Below are positions 1 to 7,334 of a stretch of DNA of 13,317 nt, piece after piece (within the stretch, counting starts at the first letter, position 1; every line of letters begins with the position of its first letter). Origin of the DNA: Sphingobacteriia bacterium (GTDB taxonomy: Bacteria; Bacteroidota; Bacteroidia; UBA7662); the NCBI GenBank assembly GCA_009926245.1, contig RFPG01000013.1:1-13317 (forward strand). Direction: 5' to 3'. Below the pieces are notes generated by a model. That model had not been told where the DNA came from and ran no database searches. It saw only the letters and a program-made list of their open reading frames with translations. The position numbers were made by a program, and so were the translations under genes.

Positions 1-1096
1 GGGCCATGACAGCGGAACCTGTCAACGTAGCCAAATCCAAGACCAGCGAAGGCTTGAACCGCTTGGCATAATGCAAGGCATCCGCCAGAATTAGCCGCCC
101 CTCCGCATCCGTGTTCAAAACTTCCACCGTGGTTCCGTCCGATATCCGAATGACATCGCCCGGGGCATATGCATCGCCCCCAGGACGATTGTCCGTGGCC
201 GGAACCAAGGCGACAACATGCAAAGGCAATTGGTTCGCAGCCACCGCCTGCATGACCGCTCCGACAGCTGCCGCTCCGGCCATGTCACATTTCATCGTAT
301 CCATGCTTCCGGGGGTCGGTTTGAGGCTGAGACCGCCGGTATCGTAAACCACTCCTTTGCCAACCAAAACCACCGGTGAGCCGACCGGAGCATTTCGATG
401 TTTGTATTCCATCACTGTGAAGGTCGGAGGCCGTACCGAACCACGGTTGACGGCCAAGAGCCCCCCCATGCCCTCCTTGCGGATTCTCGCTTCGTTCCAA
501 ACAGTCACCTTGAATCCGTATTGACGACCGGATCTTTGAAAAGCTTGGGCCAATTCGACCGCACCCAAGGCAGACTGAGGTTCATTCACCCAATCCCTGG
601 CCGAAAAAACAGCCTTGGTAACTTCAACAAGTTCTTGAAGACGATTTTGAGGCAGATTTTCGGCATGAATGCGCAAAGGCGCCGGCCAACCTTCCTTGGG
701 CTTCTTGCGGTAGCGATCAAAGCGATACGAAGCCAAGCACAAGCCTTCCATCAAGGCAAGATGGGCATCCACACCTACTTCTGTGCTGGTTTTCAGGGTC
801 TTGATTTTGTGAGCCCGGCACAAGCGCTCCAACCGGAATCCCGCCATTCGCAGGGCCTCATCGCGGCGATGCAGGGCATCCATCCCATAAGAGGCCTTCT
901 GCTCCTTTAACGCATAAACCCAAACGGCCGCAGGTGCCAAAACCACCTGCACCCATTCCCCTTCGGGATAAGCCACATGCTCGAGGACCGATCGCCATGC
1001 GGGCGGTGCCGCGGTACGCAAAGCCTTCACATTTTCAAAAACCAGGGCCGATGCAGTGGAAGCGTTGGCCTTGGTGGACAAAAAAACAGGTATCAT
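1..1096 (-). CDS. pepA: Leucyl aminopeptidase, peptidase family M17 (C-terminus beyond left edge)
   Basis: This is a cytosolic dinuclear-metal aminopeptidase that removes N-terminal residues, usually leucine, during peptide turnover. About 365 codons are visible from the ATG at 1096-1094, and the frame is open to the left edge; the family is about 480-500 residues, so roughly the last 120 are missing. The M17 signature NTDAEGRL lies at residues 328-335. Upstream, GKGVVYDTGGLSLKP supplies K247, D252 and K259, and MKCDMAG supplies D271. With D330, E332 and R334 these match, nearly position for position, the metal ligands and catalytic Lys/Arg of bovine lens leucine aminopeptidase. The N-terminal domain is less conserved, as usual. 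It starts 19 nt after the stop of the iron-transporter gene and is probably co-transcribed with it. No clear Shine-Dalgarno is visible. Family assignment is very secure; the exact substrate is not. Confidence 0.95.
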   Translation of the reverse strand, partial: MIPVFLSTKANASTASALVFENVKALRTAAPPAWRSVLEHVAYPEGEWVQVVLAPAAVWVYALKEQKASYGMDALHRRDEALRMAGFRLERLCRAHKIKTLKTSTEVGVDAHLALMEGLCLASYRFDRYRKKPKEGWPAPLRIHAENLPQNRLQELVEVTKAVFSARDWVNEPQSALGAVELAQAFQRSGRQYGFKVTVWNEARIRKEGMGGLLAVNRGSVRPPTFTVMEYKHRNAPVGSPVVLVGKGVVYDTGGLSLKPTPGSMDTMKCDMAGAAAVGAVMQAVAANQLPLHVVALVPATDNRPGGDAYAPGDVIRISDGTTVEVLNTDAEGRLILADALHYAKRFKPSLVLDLATLTGSAVMA

Positions 1097-1115
1097 AACA
1101 CGGAATTTAGAGGGT

Positions 1116-1904
1116 TCAGGTGCCCAGCCATTTTTCGAGGACATAACCAGCCACAAAGGAAAGGGCCGAGGCCAAGGAGCCAAGGATCAAAGTTTCGCTC
1201 ATGCTGCGCCAGGGTGTCAAGGCAGTAACCCGGCTCTTGAGCCAACCAATCCCTAGAAATCCCGCAGAAGTCAAGGCCGAGGCCACCCAAAACAACGACA
1301 GGGAGGCCGGTTGATGAAGCTCGGAAGGATTCCAAAGTGCATGGAAAACAAACATTAACAAGGGAATGGTTCCAACCATCAAGAACGATGCAAAAGTCGC
1401 TGCGCCACAGGCCAAGGGAGATCTGTTGTCTTCCACCATTTCCAATTCCTCCTTCATCATGACTTCGATCCAGCGCTCCTTGTCCGCGGTGATGGTATTC
1501 ACCACTTGCTCGAGCAGTTCCCCTTCAAAGCCTTTGGCCTGGTATATTTCACGGATTTCCTCTCTTTCTTTTTCGGGGAGGTGATCGACCTCCCAGGCCT
1601 CAATCGCTCGTTGTTTGCGGTAATGATCCCGTTCGGTTTTTTTGCTGAGATAGGCCCCCACGCTCATGGCGAAACCATCCGCAACCAAATTGGCCAATCC
1701 CAGGATCAAAATAACGGCCGTCGACAATCCGGCCCCCGCTGCGGCCGATACCACGGCGAAGGTGGTTACGGAACCATCTATGCCGCCGTAAACCAGTTCC
1801 CCCATGTATTTGGACAAAGAGGCCGGCATTCCGTTATCGGTTCGGTGCAAGACCGATTCGTGGTGATGCGGATGAGAACTGCCATGGGGTGCGCGCTCGC
1901 TCAT
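1116..1904 (-). CDS. VIT1/CCC1-family iron (Fe2+/Mn2+) transporter with His-rich N-terminus
   Basis: A 262-residue membrane protein of the vacuolar iron transporter family, which moves Fe2+ (or Mn2+) out of the cytosol, probably by proton exchange. The family core is clear: GGIDGSVTTF (41-50, pore Asp D43), then ANLVADGFAMSVGAYLSKKTERD (71-93, with M80). A charged cytoplasmic segment at about 94-160 is followed by three more hydrophobic segments. From memory of the plant VIT1 structure, its metal-binding-domain residues E102, E105, E113, E116, M149, M150 and E153 are all present here at the same numbers. So this looks like the full VIT1 type rather than a minimal CCC1 relative. The first 20 residues carry six histidines (HGSSHPHHHES and a following HRT), a possible extra metal-sensing tail. 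The gene leads an operon with pepA and diverges from the HAD gene. Its likely role is iron detoxification. Confidence 0.92.
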   Translation of the reverse strand: MSERAPHGSSHPHHHESVLHRTDNGMPASLSKYMGELVYGGIDGSVTTFAVVSAAAGAGLSTAVILILGLANLVADGFAMSVGAYLSKKTERDHYRKQRAIEAWEVDHLPEKEREEIREIYQAKGFEGELLEQVVNTITADKERWIEVMMKEELEMVEDNRSPLACGAATFASFLMVGTIPLLMFVFHALWNPSELHQPASLSLFWVASALTSAGFLGIGWLKSRVTALTPWRSMSETLILGSLASALSFVAGYVLEKWLGT

Positions 1905-1908
1905 GTTT

Positions 1909-1916
1909 CAAAGATA
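1909..1916 (-). promoter_or_regulatory. Candidate Bacteroidota -7 box for the iron-transporter operon
   Basis: On the minus strand the sequence TATCTTTG matches the Bacteroidota -7 consensus TAnnTTTG exactly. Only four bases (aaac) separate it from the ATG at 1904. A TTTTG lies upstream at 1936-1932, but the 15-nt gap is shorter than the roughly 19-20 nt expected between -33 and -7 elements. If used, transcription would begin at or next to the start codon. Confidence 0.5.
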
Positions 1917-1940
1917 CCGACGAGACCCCCGCAAAATCCC

Positions 1941-1948
1941 TATTTTTG
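1941..1948 (+). promoter_or_regulatory. Possible -7 box for the HAD-type phosphatase gene
   Basis: TATTTTTG fits TAnnTTTG exactly and lies 29 nt before the ATG at 1978, in the short intergenic region shared with the divergent iron transporter. I see no convincing TTTG at the expected -33 position, so this is a weak call. If real, it would give a leader of about 25 nt. Confidence 0.3.
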
Positions 1949-1977
1949 GCCTTGAACCATCGCCAAAAACCGAACCT

Positions 1978-2358
1978 ATGACAGTTGCTATTGATTTTGA
2001 CGGAGTCCTCCACGGCTACAGCCAAGGCTGGCAAGATGGCCGTATCTACGATCCCCCGGTGGCAGGAAGCCGAGAAGCCCTGGAGGCCATGAAGGCCCAA
2101 GGATGGAAAATCTACATCTACTCGACCCGCAGTAACAAACTTTACCACAAGGAACAATTCAAAGATCAGGAACTAGCCATGAAAACTTGGCTGGAAGAAC
2201 ACAAGATACCTTACGATCGTATCTGGGGTTTTGGCAAACCCATGGCCGAGATTTATATCGACGATCGAGCCCTGACCTTTCGCGGGAATTGGGAGGAAAC
2301 CCTCCGGGAAGCCCAAGAATTTTCGCCCTGGAACCGACCTCCTAAAAGTCAACAATGA
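1978..2358 (+). CDS. Small HAD-superfamily hydrolase (phosphatase-like)
   Basis: A 126-residue soluble protein with the haloacid-dehalogenase phosphatase motifs in order. Motif I is AIDFDGV (D6 nucleophile, D8 acid/base). Motif II is YSTRS (S49/T50). A motif-III lysine sits in FGKP (K87), and motif IV is YIDDRA (D95, D96). The domain is compact with no large cap, as in small HAD-like proteins of Bacteroidota whose substrates are unknown; a phosphorylated small molecule is the generic expectation. I chose the ATG at 1978, which places the nucleophile six residues in, as is usual. A longer frame back to 1903 would run into the start of the divergent transporter and adds residues that do not look like protein. 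Its 3' end overlaps the end of the convergent receptor gene by 17 bp. The C-terminal tail (WNRPPKSQQ) is polar and probably disordered. Confidence 0.85.
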   Translation: MTVAIDFDGVLHGYSQGWQDGRIYDPPVAGSREALEAMKAQGWKIYIYSTRSNKLYHKEQFKDQELAMKTWLEEHKIPYDRIWGFGKPMAEIYIDDRALTFRGNWEETLREAQEFSPWNRPPKSQQ

Positions 2359-4106
2359 CCCCCACCGTCGGCAATAATTGTCCGGCTGTATTGGGAATAT
2401 TGGAAGCGCGGTAACGACTGGGATCCGAGGGATCGCTCACCAAGGCTCCTGTCACCCGGTCTCGATCTGCTACCAAGAAGGACGGACCTTGGGTCTGCTG
2501 ATTCAACGCGTTTTGGATATCCAAGTAGAGATTCAGGGCCCAGCCCTTAAATTCCCATTTGCGATCCACCCGAATGTCCAATTGCATGGTCGCACCGCTC
2601 CGGTTGGAATTGAGGCGGGTATAATCCAAGAAAGGATTGGCCAAACTGATCCCCCGATCCTGCAAAACGGGCACGTTGGAATAGCCTTTGTAAAAGGACT
2701 CCAGGGTCGCCCGAAAGGTCTTGCCTCCAAAGTACTCCACCCCCGCAACCCAATGATCACTGCCCATGAATCGAAGCCCGTTGTTACGATTCACGAATTC
2801 ACCGTCGGTGGATGTTTTGAAGCCCAACAAGGTGTAGGCGGGCAGTTGATAATACATGCCGGTGTTGGCATTCAAGGTCCAGCGGGGGGCAAAATTATAG
2901 GATAACGAAAGCCTCGGCGAAAACTGCTCGAACAAGCGAGAAGTGGAGGGCGCCCAATCGCAGGCGTCCAGGCGCAGTCCTGCACTGGTGACCAAAAGAC
3001 TTCCAAAATACGATTTGGAAACCTGCCCAAAAAGACCCATGCGGTTAAATCGTAATTCCGACTCAAAGCGGCGACTGACCAATTGGACAGCCCCCGGTCC
3101 GGCGGTGCTATCCGCCACCAATTCCTTGGACTCGTTTCGGACGGCGTAACGAGAACGCTCCAAGCTGAGGCCGTAGGATACCTTGAGCCCCGAACGGCTG
3201 CGTAACTGATGCTCAAAGCGAAAACGATTGTCGCTTTCTTGGGACTCGTAATCCTGAAGTCGAAGACTGTCCTCGTTGTTATTGAGATGCTTGTATTGAA
3301 CATTGTTGAGCATGTTCCGACTCAACACAAACGTCATCACACCCGATTTTGCGAAATGCTTGTAAACCAGCCCATTGGTATAATTCCATTGGGTTGTCAC
3401 AGGCAAATAACCCAATATATATCGTTGCTGATCAACAAGTTCCGTATCCACTTTGGGGTTCAATGCCGGATCGTAACTGAGGTTGAGGGATGTATTCAAT
3501 TGAAATTGATCGATGGCCCCCAAGCCCACAAAATAAATTTCATTGCGATCATCAATCCGGTGTTTGATTTTGGCCTGAAATCCATTAAAGGTTGGTAAGA
3601 ACGGGAGTCCTATCGCGGAGAACAAAAACTGCAAATAGCTTCGACGGGCCGAAACTACGTAGGATGTTTTGGGGCCCAAGGGACCTTCGGCAATCAGCCC
3701 TATATCGCTGGCGCCTACAATGGAACGGAAGGCAGCCCGATCGGTACGTGCATCTTTTTGTCGAAATTCAAAGACCGAGCTGAGGGCATTCCCCCGGTTG
3801 GCAGGAAAGGCCCCGGAGTAAAAATCGACTTCCCGAATCATGTCAACGTTGATAATACCGACCGGCCCTCCGGAACTTCCTTGGGTTGCAAAGTGATTGA
3901 TGACAGGGACCTCGACCCCGTCTAAAAAGAAGCGATTTTCGTTCGGAGCCCCCCCACGGATCACAATATCGACCGGTTAATGCATCCCGTACCTTCCCGG
4001 TGATTTTGCCCTTTTGGGCGTAGGCAGCAGGGGCTGCCCCTGCTAAGAGGACGAGGAGGAGGAGGATCAGGCCCCCAAGGGACTTCAACTTAGGAATGCG
4101 ATTCAT
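2342..4106 (-). pseudogene. TonB-dependent outer-membrane receptor with internal deletion and frameshift
   Basis: The gene starts at 4106 with a good signal peptide (hydrophobic LILLLLVLLAGAAPAAYAQ). It continues with GKITGKVRDALTG, the opening of a carboxypeptidase-regulatory-like domain. Near 3971-3973 the sequence jumps directly to DIVIRGGAPNENRFFLDG, a mid-plug motif, in a different frame; the receptor frame has a TAA at 3979-3977 just upstream. The rest of that N-terminal domain and the first part of the plug, which I estimate at 150-190 residues from relatives, are absent. From GTG 3964 the barrel frame is open for 540 codons and ends in IVDF, a typical final outer-membrane strand with terminal Phe. 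A second, in-frame loss seems to lie near 2633-2640, where ISLAN runs straight into PFLDYTRLN, skipping about 120 residues of barrel. The start overlaps crtW by 17 bp. The long clean frame suggests recent decay or an assembly error. The ligand is unknown. Confidence 0.75.
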
Positions 4107-4917
4107 GAATAGGTTCGTTTGGATGATTTTTGGTTAGGTACAACTGCCACCAAGGAATACCCGGGGCTTCGTGGTGCTCCCAATGGTACCCAAAAAAATA
4201 GCAGGTCAAAAAGGCCCAAAGGTGATTGGCGGGCAGGGTCCTGGAGCGGTGTTCATTGTCTGGAACAAGGCCGTTGGCTGGATCACTCCAATGCGGAAGG
4301 TAGGTTCCAAAATAAAAAAGCTGCAACAGACCCACTATCGACGGAACGATGTAAAACTGGAGCATTGATGTTGGGTCAACGCCCTTGGCTTTGAGCAAAT
4401 TAAACAAAACAGCGCATAACAAAACCTGGGTCCAACGGACGTAGTAGGTGATGAATTTCCAAAACCAAGGAAAAAATCGCGGCGGGCCAAAATCGGGGTC
4501 CTCCTCGGTTCCTACGTAGCGATGGTGTCGGTGGTGTTCTGGCAACATTCGAGACCAGGAATTAAAGGCAAAAGCCCACAGGCAGAGACGACCCACGAGG
4601 CGATTCAAAGCGGGACGATGACTCACCGTTCCGTGCATGGCATCGTGAGCCGTGATAAAAAGCCCGGTAAACAAAAAGGTCTGCAAGGCCATCAAAAACC
4701 AAAGCAGAGGGTCGGACCAGGACCAAGAAACGCTACAGCCCCCTACAAGAAGTCCAGCCCAAGCCAACATGATCATAGCAGCCAGGACCAGACCCCAACC
4801 TTGACGTATCCTACGTTGGACTTTTGCCCGGAACTCCGGGGCGTGGCCAGGGAACGCGGTCTCCCTCAAGGCTTTTCGATTTGTCGAATCAACCGCGATG
4901 CATTCGGCGATGTCCAT
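4090..4917 (-). CDS. crtW: Beta-carotene ketolase, CrtW type (membrane fatty-acid-hydroxylase-like di-iron enzyme)
   Basis: A membrane di-iron oxygenase likely to add 4-keto groups to beta-ionone rings of carotenoids. Its histidine boxes are in the CrtW pattern: FITAHDAMHGTVSH, then HRHHRYVGTEEDPDF, then FGYHWEHHEAPGIPWWQLY. Several hydrophobic segments alternate with these, and the spacing and DPDF/PWW context favour CrtW over generic fatty-acid desaturases. Using the ATG at 4917 gives 275 residues and a 52-bp overlap with the upstream peroxidase gene. A TTG at 4869 overlaps that gene's TGA as TTGA and gives 259 residues, closer to family length, so it is a serious alternative with possible translational coupling. 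The 3' end overlaps the start of the receptor gene by 17 bp. No other carotenoid genes are in the window, so the substrate rests on family resemblance; a hydroxylase or desaturase relative is less likely. Confidence 0.82.
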   Translation of the reverse strand: MDIAECIAVDSTNRKALRETAFPGHAPEFRAKVQRRIRQGWGLVLAAMIMLAWAGLLVGGCSVSWSWSDPLLWFLMALQTFLFTGLFITAHDAMHGTVSHRPALNRLVGRLCLWAFAFNSWSRMLPEHHRHHRYVGTEEDPDFGPPRFFPWFWKFITYYVRWTQVLLCAVLFNLLKAKGVDPTSMLQFYIVPSIVGLLQLFYFGTYLPHWSDPANGLVPDNEHRSRTLPANHLWAFLTCYFFGYHWEHHEAPGIPWWQLYLTKNHPNEPIHESHS

Positions 4918-5468
4918 GGCGAAAACCAATCGATCAATCGACCCTTTTCGTCTACCAGATACTTCTGGTAATTCCACCAAATTCGGGTGGAAAATGCCCC
5001 GTTGAGTTGCTTGGATGTTAACCATTCCAGCACCGGATCCTTCTTGGCTCCACGGAGGGTTCCTTTGGCCAGCATCAAAAATTCAACCCCGTAATTGCGA
5101 AGGCAGTGTTCGCTGATTTGGGCACCGTCCAGGGGCTCCTGCCCGATAAAATCATTGGTCGGAATCCCAACCACGAGCAATCGTCCTTTGTAACGATTCT
5201 GAAGATTTTGCAAGTCCTTCAATTGGGGAGCCAGTCCGCAACCGGTGGCCGTATTGACCAACAAGACCTTTCGGCCACGAAAGGCATCGAAAGAGATGGT
5301 TTTGCCTTCGAGATCCAGGGCCTTTAATTGATAAAAATCCATTGTTGTGGTAGGGGGTGAGGCGGCTTGAACGCAGCTAAAAAGATAAAAACCCAGCCCA
5401 AAGGAACCCAGAACGATCCAAGACACGGTCCAAACGCGCTTCCTCGTCCAAAGTTGAAACAATCTCAT
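4866..5468 (-). CDS. Glutathione-peroxidase-family thiol peroxidase with N-terminal membrane/export segment
   Basis: A 200-residue protein of the GPx fold that reduces hydrogen peroxide or lipid peroxides. The peroxidatic cysteine is C77 in VNTATGCGLAPQ. Its helpers Q110 (FIGQEP), W165 and N166 (WWNYQKYL) complete the usual Cys-Gln-Trp-Asn set. C122 (ISEHCLRNYG) sits where thioredoxin-dependent GPx enzymes carry their resolving cysteine, so thioredoxin is a more likely reductant than glutathione. The usual PCNQF motif is PTNDF here, losing the middle cysteine. Residues 1-36 (WTRKR followed by a hydrophobic stretch to SCVQA) look like a signal peptide or membrane anchor. LFSC is only a poor lipobox, so lipidation is uncertain. 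It is the first gene of the minus-strand cluster, overlapping crtW, and may protect envelope lipids or carotenoids. Confidence 0.88.
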   Translation of the reverse strand: MRLFQLWTRKRVWTVSWIVLGSFGLGFYLFSCVQAASPPTTTMDFYQLKALDLEGKTISFDAFRGRKVLLVNTATGCGLAPQLKDLQNLQNRYKGRLLVVGIPTNDFIGQEPLDGAQISEHCLRNYGVEFLMLAKGTLRGAKKDPVLEWLTSKQLNGAFSTRIWWNYQKYLVDEKGRLIDWFSPWTSPNASRLIRQIEKP

Positions 5469-5472
5469 GGGG

Positions 5473-5480
5473 CTAAACTA
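5473..5480 (-). promoter_or_regulatory. Possible degenerate -7 box for the peroxidase-crtW cluster
   Basis: TAGTTTAG on the minus strand matches TAnnTTTG at all but one position and lies exactly 4 nt (cccc) before the ATG at 5468. That is the same spacing as the boxes before the iron transporter and mtgA. No TTTG is evident at the expected -33 position, so the call rests mainly on the repeated spacing. Confidence 0.3.
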
Positions 5481-5510
5481 CTTTGAAAAACAACGCAGAC
5501 GAAGGGTTTG

Positions 5511-5542
5511 TTTGCTACCCGAGGTCAAGAGGCTTAATTTTG
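5511..5542 (+). promoter_or_regulatory. Bacteroidota-type promoter (-33 TTTG, -7 TAATTTTG) for the mtgA operon
   Basis: TTTG at 5511-5514 and TAATTTTG at 5535-5542 are separated by 20 bases, which fits the known Bacteroidota primary sigma-factor promoter (TTTG near -33, TAnnTTTG near -7). The ATG of mtgA begins only four bases after the -7 box. The predicted transcription start therefore falls at about 5546-5549, making the mRNA leaderless or nearly so. Of the promoter candidates in the window this is the best formed. Confidence 0.6.
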
Positions 5543-5546
5543 GTGC

Positions 5547-6224
5547 ATGCTGGGGAAAATTCTTCGATTCCTGCTGGTCTTGTGGTTGAGTACCCTGGGC
5601 CTCACCCTTCTCTACCGATGGATACCGGTCCCCCTGACCCCTCTCATGGTTTTGCGCTTGTTCGAGGACCCTCAACCCGGCCAGGTTCATCGTTGGTACA
5701 GGGATTGGGTGCCTATGGAAGAGGTTTCTCCTCATTTGGTCCAGGCAGCCGTGGCCGCCGAAGACCAACACTTCATGAGCCATAACGGCTTTGATCTGGA
5801 CGCGATTCAAAAGGCATACCGTCGGAATCAAAGCGGAAGAAAACAAAAGCTAGGAGGATCCACCATTTCGCAGCAAACCGCCAAAAATGTCTTTTTGTGG
5901 CCGGCCCGAAATTATTTGCGCAAGGGCTTGGAGGTTTATTTCACCCTGACCATCGAATGGCTATGGCCCAAGCGACGGATCATGGAGGTTTACCTCAATA
6001 GTATTGAGATGGGGCCGGGAATCTACGGGGCCGAGGCGGCAGCTCAGCATTACTTCAAGAAACCGGCGATCCGACTGACCAAGCGAGAAGCGGCCCTCTT
6101 GGTTGCTGCCTTCCCCAACCCGCGTCAACGCAATCCCTCCCAACCGACGGCCTACCTGCGACGACGGGCCTCCAAAATTCAACGACTGATGCGTCAAATT
6201 GGGCCTGTCCAATTCGATCCATAG
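5547..6224 (+). CDS. mtgA: Monofunctional biosynthetic peptidoglycan transglycosylase (GT51)
   Basis: A 225-residue inner-membrane enzyme that polymerises lipid II into glycan strands without a transpeptidase domain. One N-terminal membrane helix (about 5-23) precedes a complete GT51 domain. The catalytic Glu is E72 in VAAEDQHFMSHNGFD. GGSTISQQTAKN (103-114) is motif 2, followed by RNYLRKGLE. KRRIMEVYLNSIEMG contains E147, the second conserved acidic residue, and GIYGAEAAAQHYF closes the conserved core. The length matches MtgA rather than a class A penicillin-binding protein. No in-frame start exists just upstream, so the ATG at 5547 is firm even though it almost touches the promoter. The permease gene follows after 17 nt, so the two are surely co-transcribed in a cell-envelope operon. 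Confidence 0.95.
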   Translation: MLGKILRFLLVLWLSTLGLTLLYRWIPVPLTPLMVLRLFEDPQPGQVHRWYRDWVPMEEVSPHLVQAAVAAEDQHFMSHNGFDLDAIQKAYRRNQSGRKQKLGGSTISQQTAKNVFLWPARNYLRKGLEVYFTLTIEWLWPKRRIMEVYLNSIEMGPGIYGAEAAAQHYFKKPAIRLTKREAALLVAAFPNPRQRNPSQPTAYLRRRASKIQRLMRQIGPVQFDP

Positions 6225-6241
6225 CCCGATCCTTCCAAGTC

Positions 6242-7321
6242 GTGAAAAAAATCGATCGCTATTTGGGGCGAATGTACCTGGTCAATTATGCAGGGGCACT
6301 GGGAGTCTTTGTTTTGATTGCCATTGTATTTGACCTAACGGAGAAACTTGACGGGTTCTTGAAGCATTCATTGGGGGTGTCCCAGGTTTGGAAAGAATAC
6401 TATGTCCACTTTATACCCTATTACGCTAATTTGCTGAGTCCCCTGTTCGTATTCATCGCCGTGATATTTACGGGAGCGCGTTTGGCCCAGCGTAATGAGA
6501 TCATAACATTACTCAATGCAGGTTGGTCCTTTGGCCGAATTAGCAGGCCATTCTTGGGGGCTGCCCTTCTCATTGGTGGACTCAACTACGTTTTAAGCAA
6601 TTTTGTTTTACCTCCCTCCAACCGAGCCCGAATCCGTTTCGAAAGCCAATACCTCCGCGATCCGGGTTACAGCCATTCCAGGCATCGGCACTTGCAGACG
6701 GCTCCCGGCCGCCTGGTCTATTTGGAATCGTATTCACACGGTGATAGCACGGGCTATCGATTGGCGATGGATCGTTTTGTTGGGGGACAGTTAATCAACC
6801 GACTAAGCGCCGAACGACTGGTTTGGAAAGCATCTTGCCAGTGCTGGATGCTCACCCAGGTGACCCAGAAATCCTGGAAAAACCATCAAATGAAGGTAAG
6901 TCAATTCGACACCCTCTATCGAAAAACAGGCTTCCGGCCCGAAGACTTTGGCACCTCGCTGGCTGCCGATGCCTTTTTGTTGGATCGTCAAGAGTTATTA
7001 GCCACGATTCGGGAACTCGAACGCAAAGGCAGTGAACCGACCGAAGCTTTTTGGGTGGAACATTATTCAAGGCTTGCCATTCCCTTTTCGGCGCTCATTT
7101 TTACCATGATGGGGCTCAGTCTGTCCACCCAAAAAAAACGAGGAGGGATGGGGCCTGCCTTGGGATGGGGATTGGGTCTTTGTTTTGCGTTTATTGTTAT
7201 GCAACGATTTAGTCTCACGTTTGCCGTCAAAGGAAATTTATCGCCGTTATTAGCTGCCTGGACGCCCAACATCCTCTTTGGTTTGGCGACGGCCTACCTC
7301 TATCGCAAAGCGCCACGCTAA
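6242..7321 (+). CDS. LptF/LptG-family (YjgP/YjgQ) lipopolysaccharide export permease
   Basis: A 359-residue inner-membrane protein of the family that, with the LptB ATPase, extracts lipopolysaccharide from the inner membrane and feeds it to the LptC-LptA bridge. The layout is diagnostic. A short amphipathic start (MKKIDRYLGRMYL) is followed by three membrane helices at about 13-31, 60-82 and 103-121. A beta-jellyroll periplasmic domain spans about 130-265, and three C-terminal helices lie between about 280 and 355. ARLAQRNEIITLLNAGWS is the conserved cytoplasmic coupling stretch, and LVLPPSN-like residues (FVLPPSNRARI) lead into the periplasmic domain. The start is GTG at 6242; the next ATG (6272) would delete the amphipathic helix. 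I cannot decide between LptF and LptG by eye. It lies between mtgA and an EamA transporter in one operon. Confidence 0.93.
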   Translation: MKKIDRYLGRMYLVNYAGALGVFVLIAIVFDLTEKLDGFLKHSLGVSQVWKEYYVHFIPYYANLLSPLFVFIAVIFTGARLAQRNEIITLLNAGWSFGRISRPFLGAALLIGGLNYVLSNFVLPPSNRARIRFESQYLRDPGYSHSRHRHLQTAPGRLVYLESYSHGDSTGYRLAMDRFVGGQLINRLSAERLVWKASCQCWMLTQVTQKSWKNHQMKVSQFDTLYRKTGFRPEDFGTSLAADAFLLDRQELLATIRELERKGSEPTEAFWVEHYSRLAIPFSALIFTMMGLSLSTQKKRGGMGPALGWGLGLCFAFIVMQRFSLTFAVKGNLSPLLAAWTPNILFGLATAYLYRKAPR

Positions 7322-7334
7322 ATACCCAAACATC

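Noticed and set aside
398..910. 170-codon open frame on the plus strand
   Set aside because: It is antisense to the pepA gene, which has all M17 motifs. Its composition is that of a complementary-strand shadow.
1903..1977. Longer N-terminus for the HAD protein
   Set aside because: It would overlap the divergent transporter start and the promoter boxes. HAD proteins of this type begin a few residues before the DxD motif, as with the ATG at 1978.
4522..4971. 149-codon open frame on the plus strand
   Set aside because: Antisense to crtW; the histidine-box frame on the other strand is clearly the coding one.
5361..5468. Lipoprotein signal in the GPx-like protein (LFSC)
   Set aside because: Phe at -2 is unusual for a lipobox; a cleavable signal peptide or membrane anchor is the safer reading.
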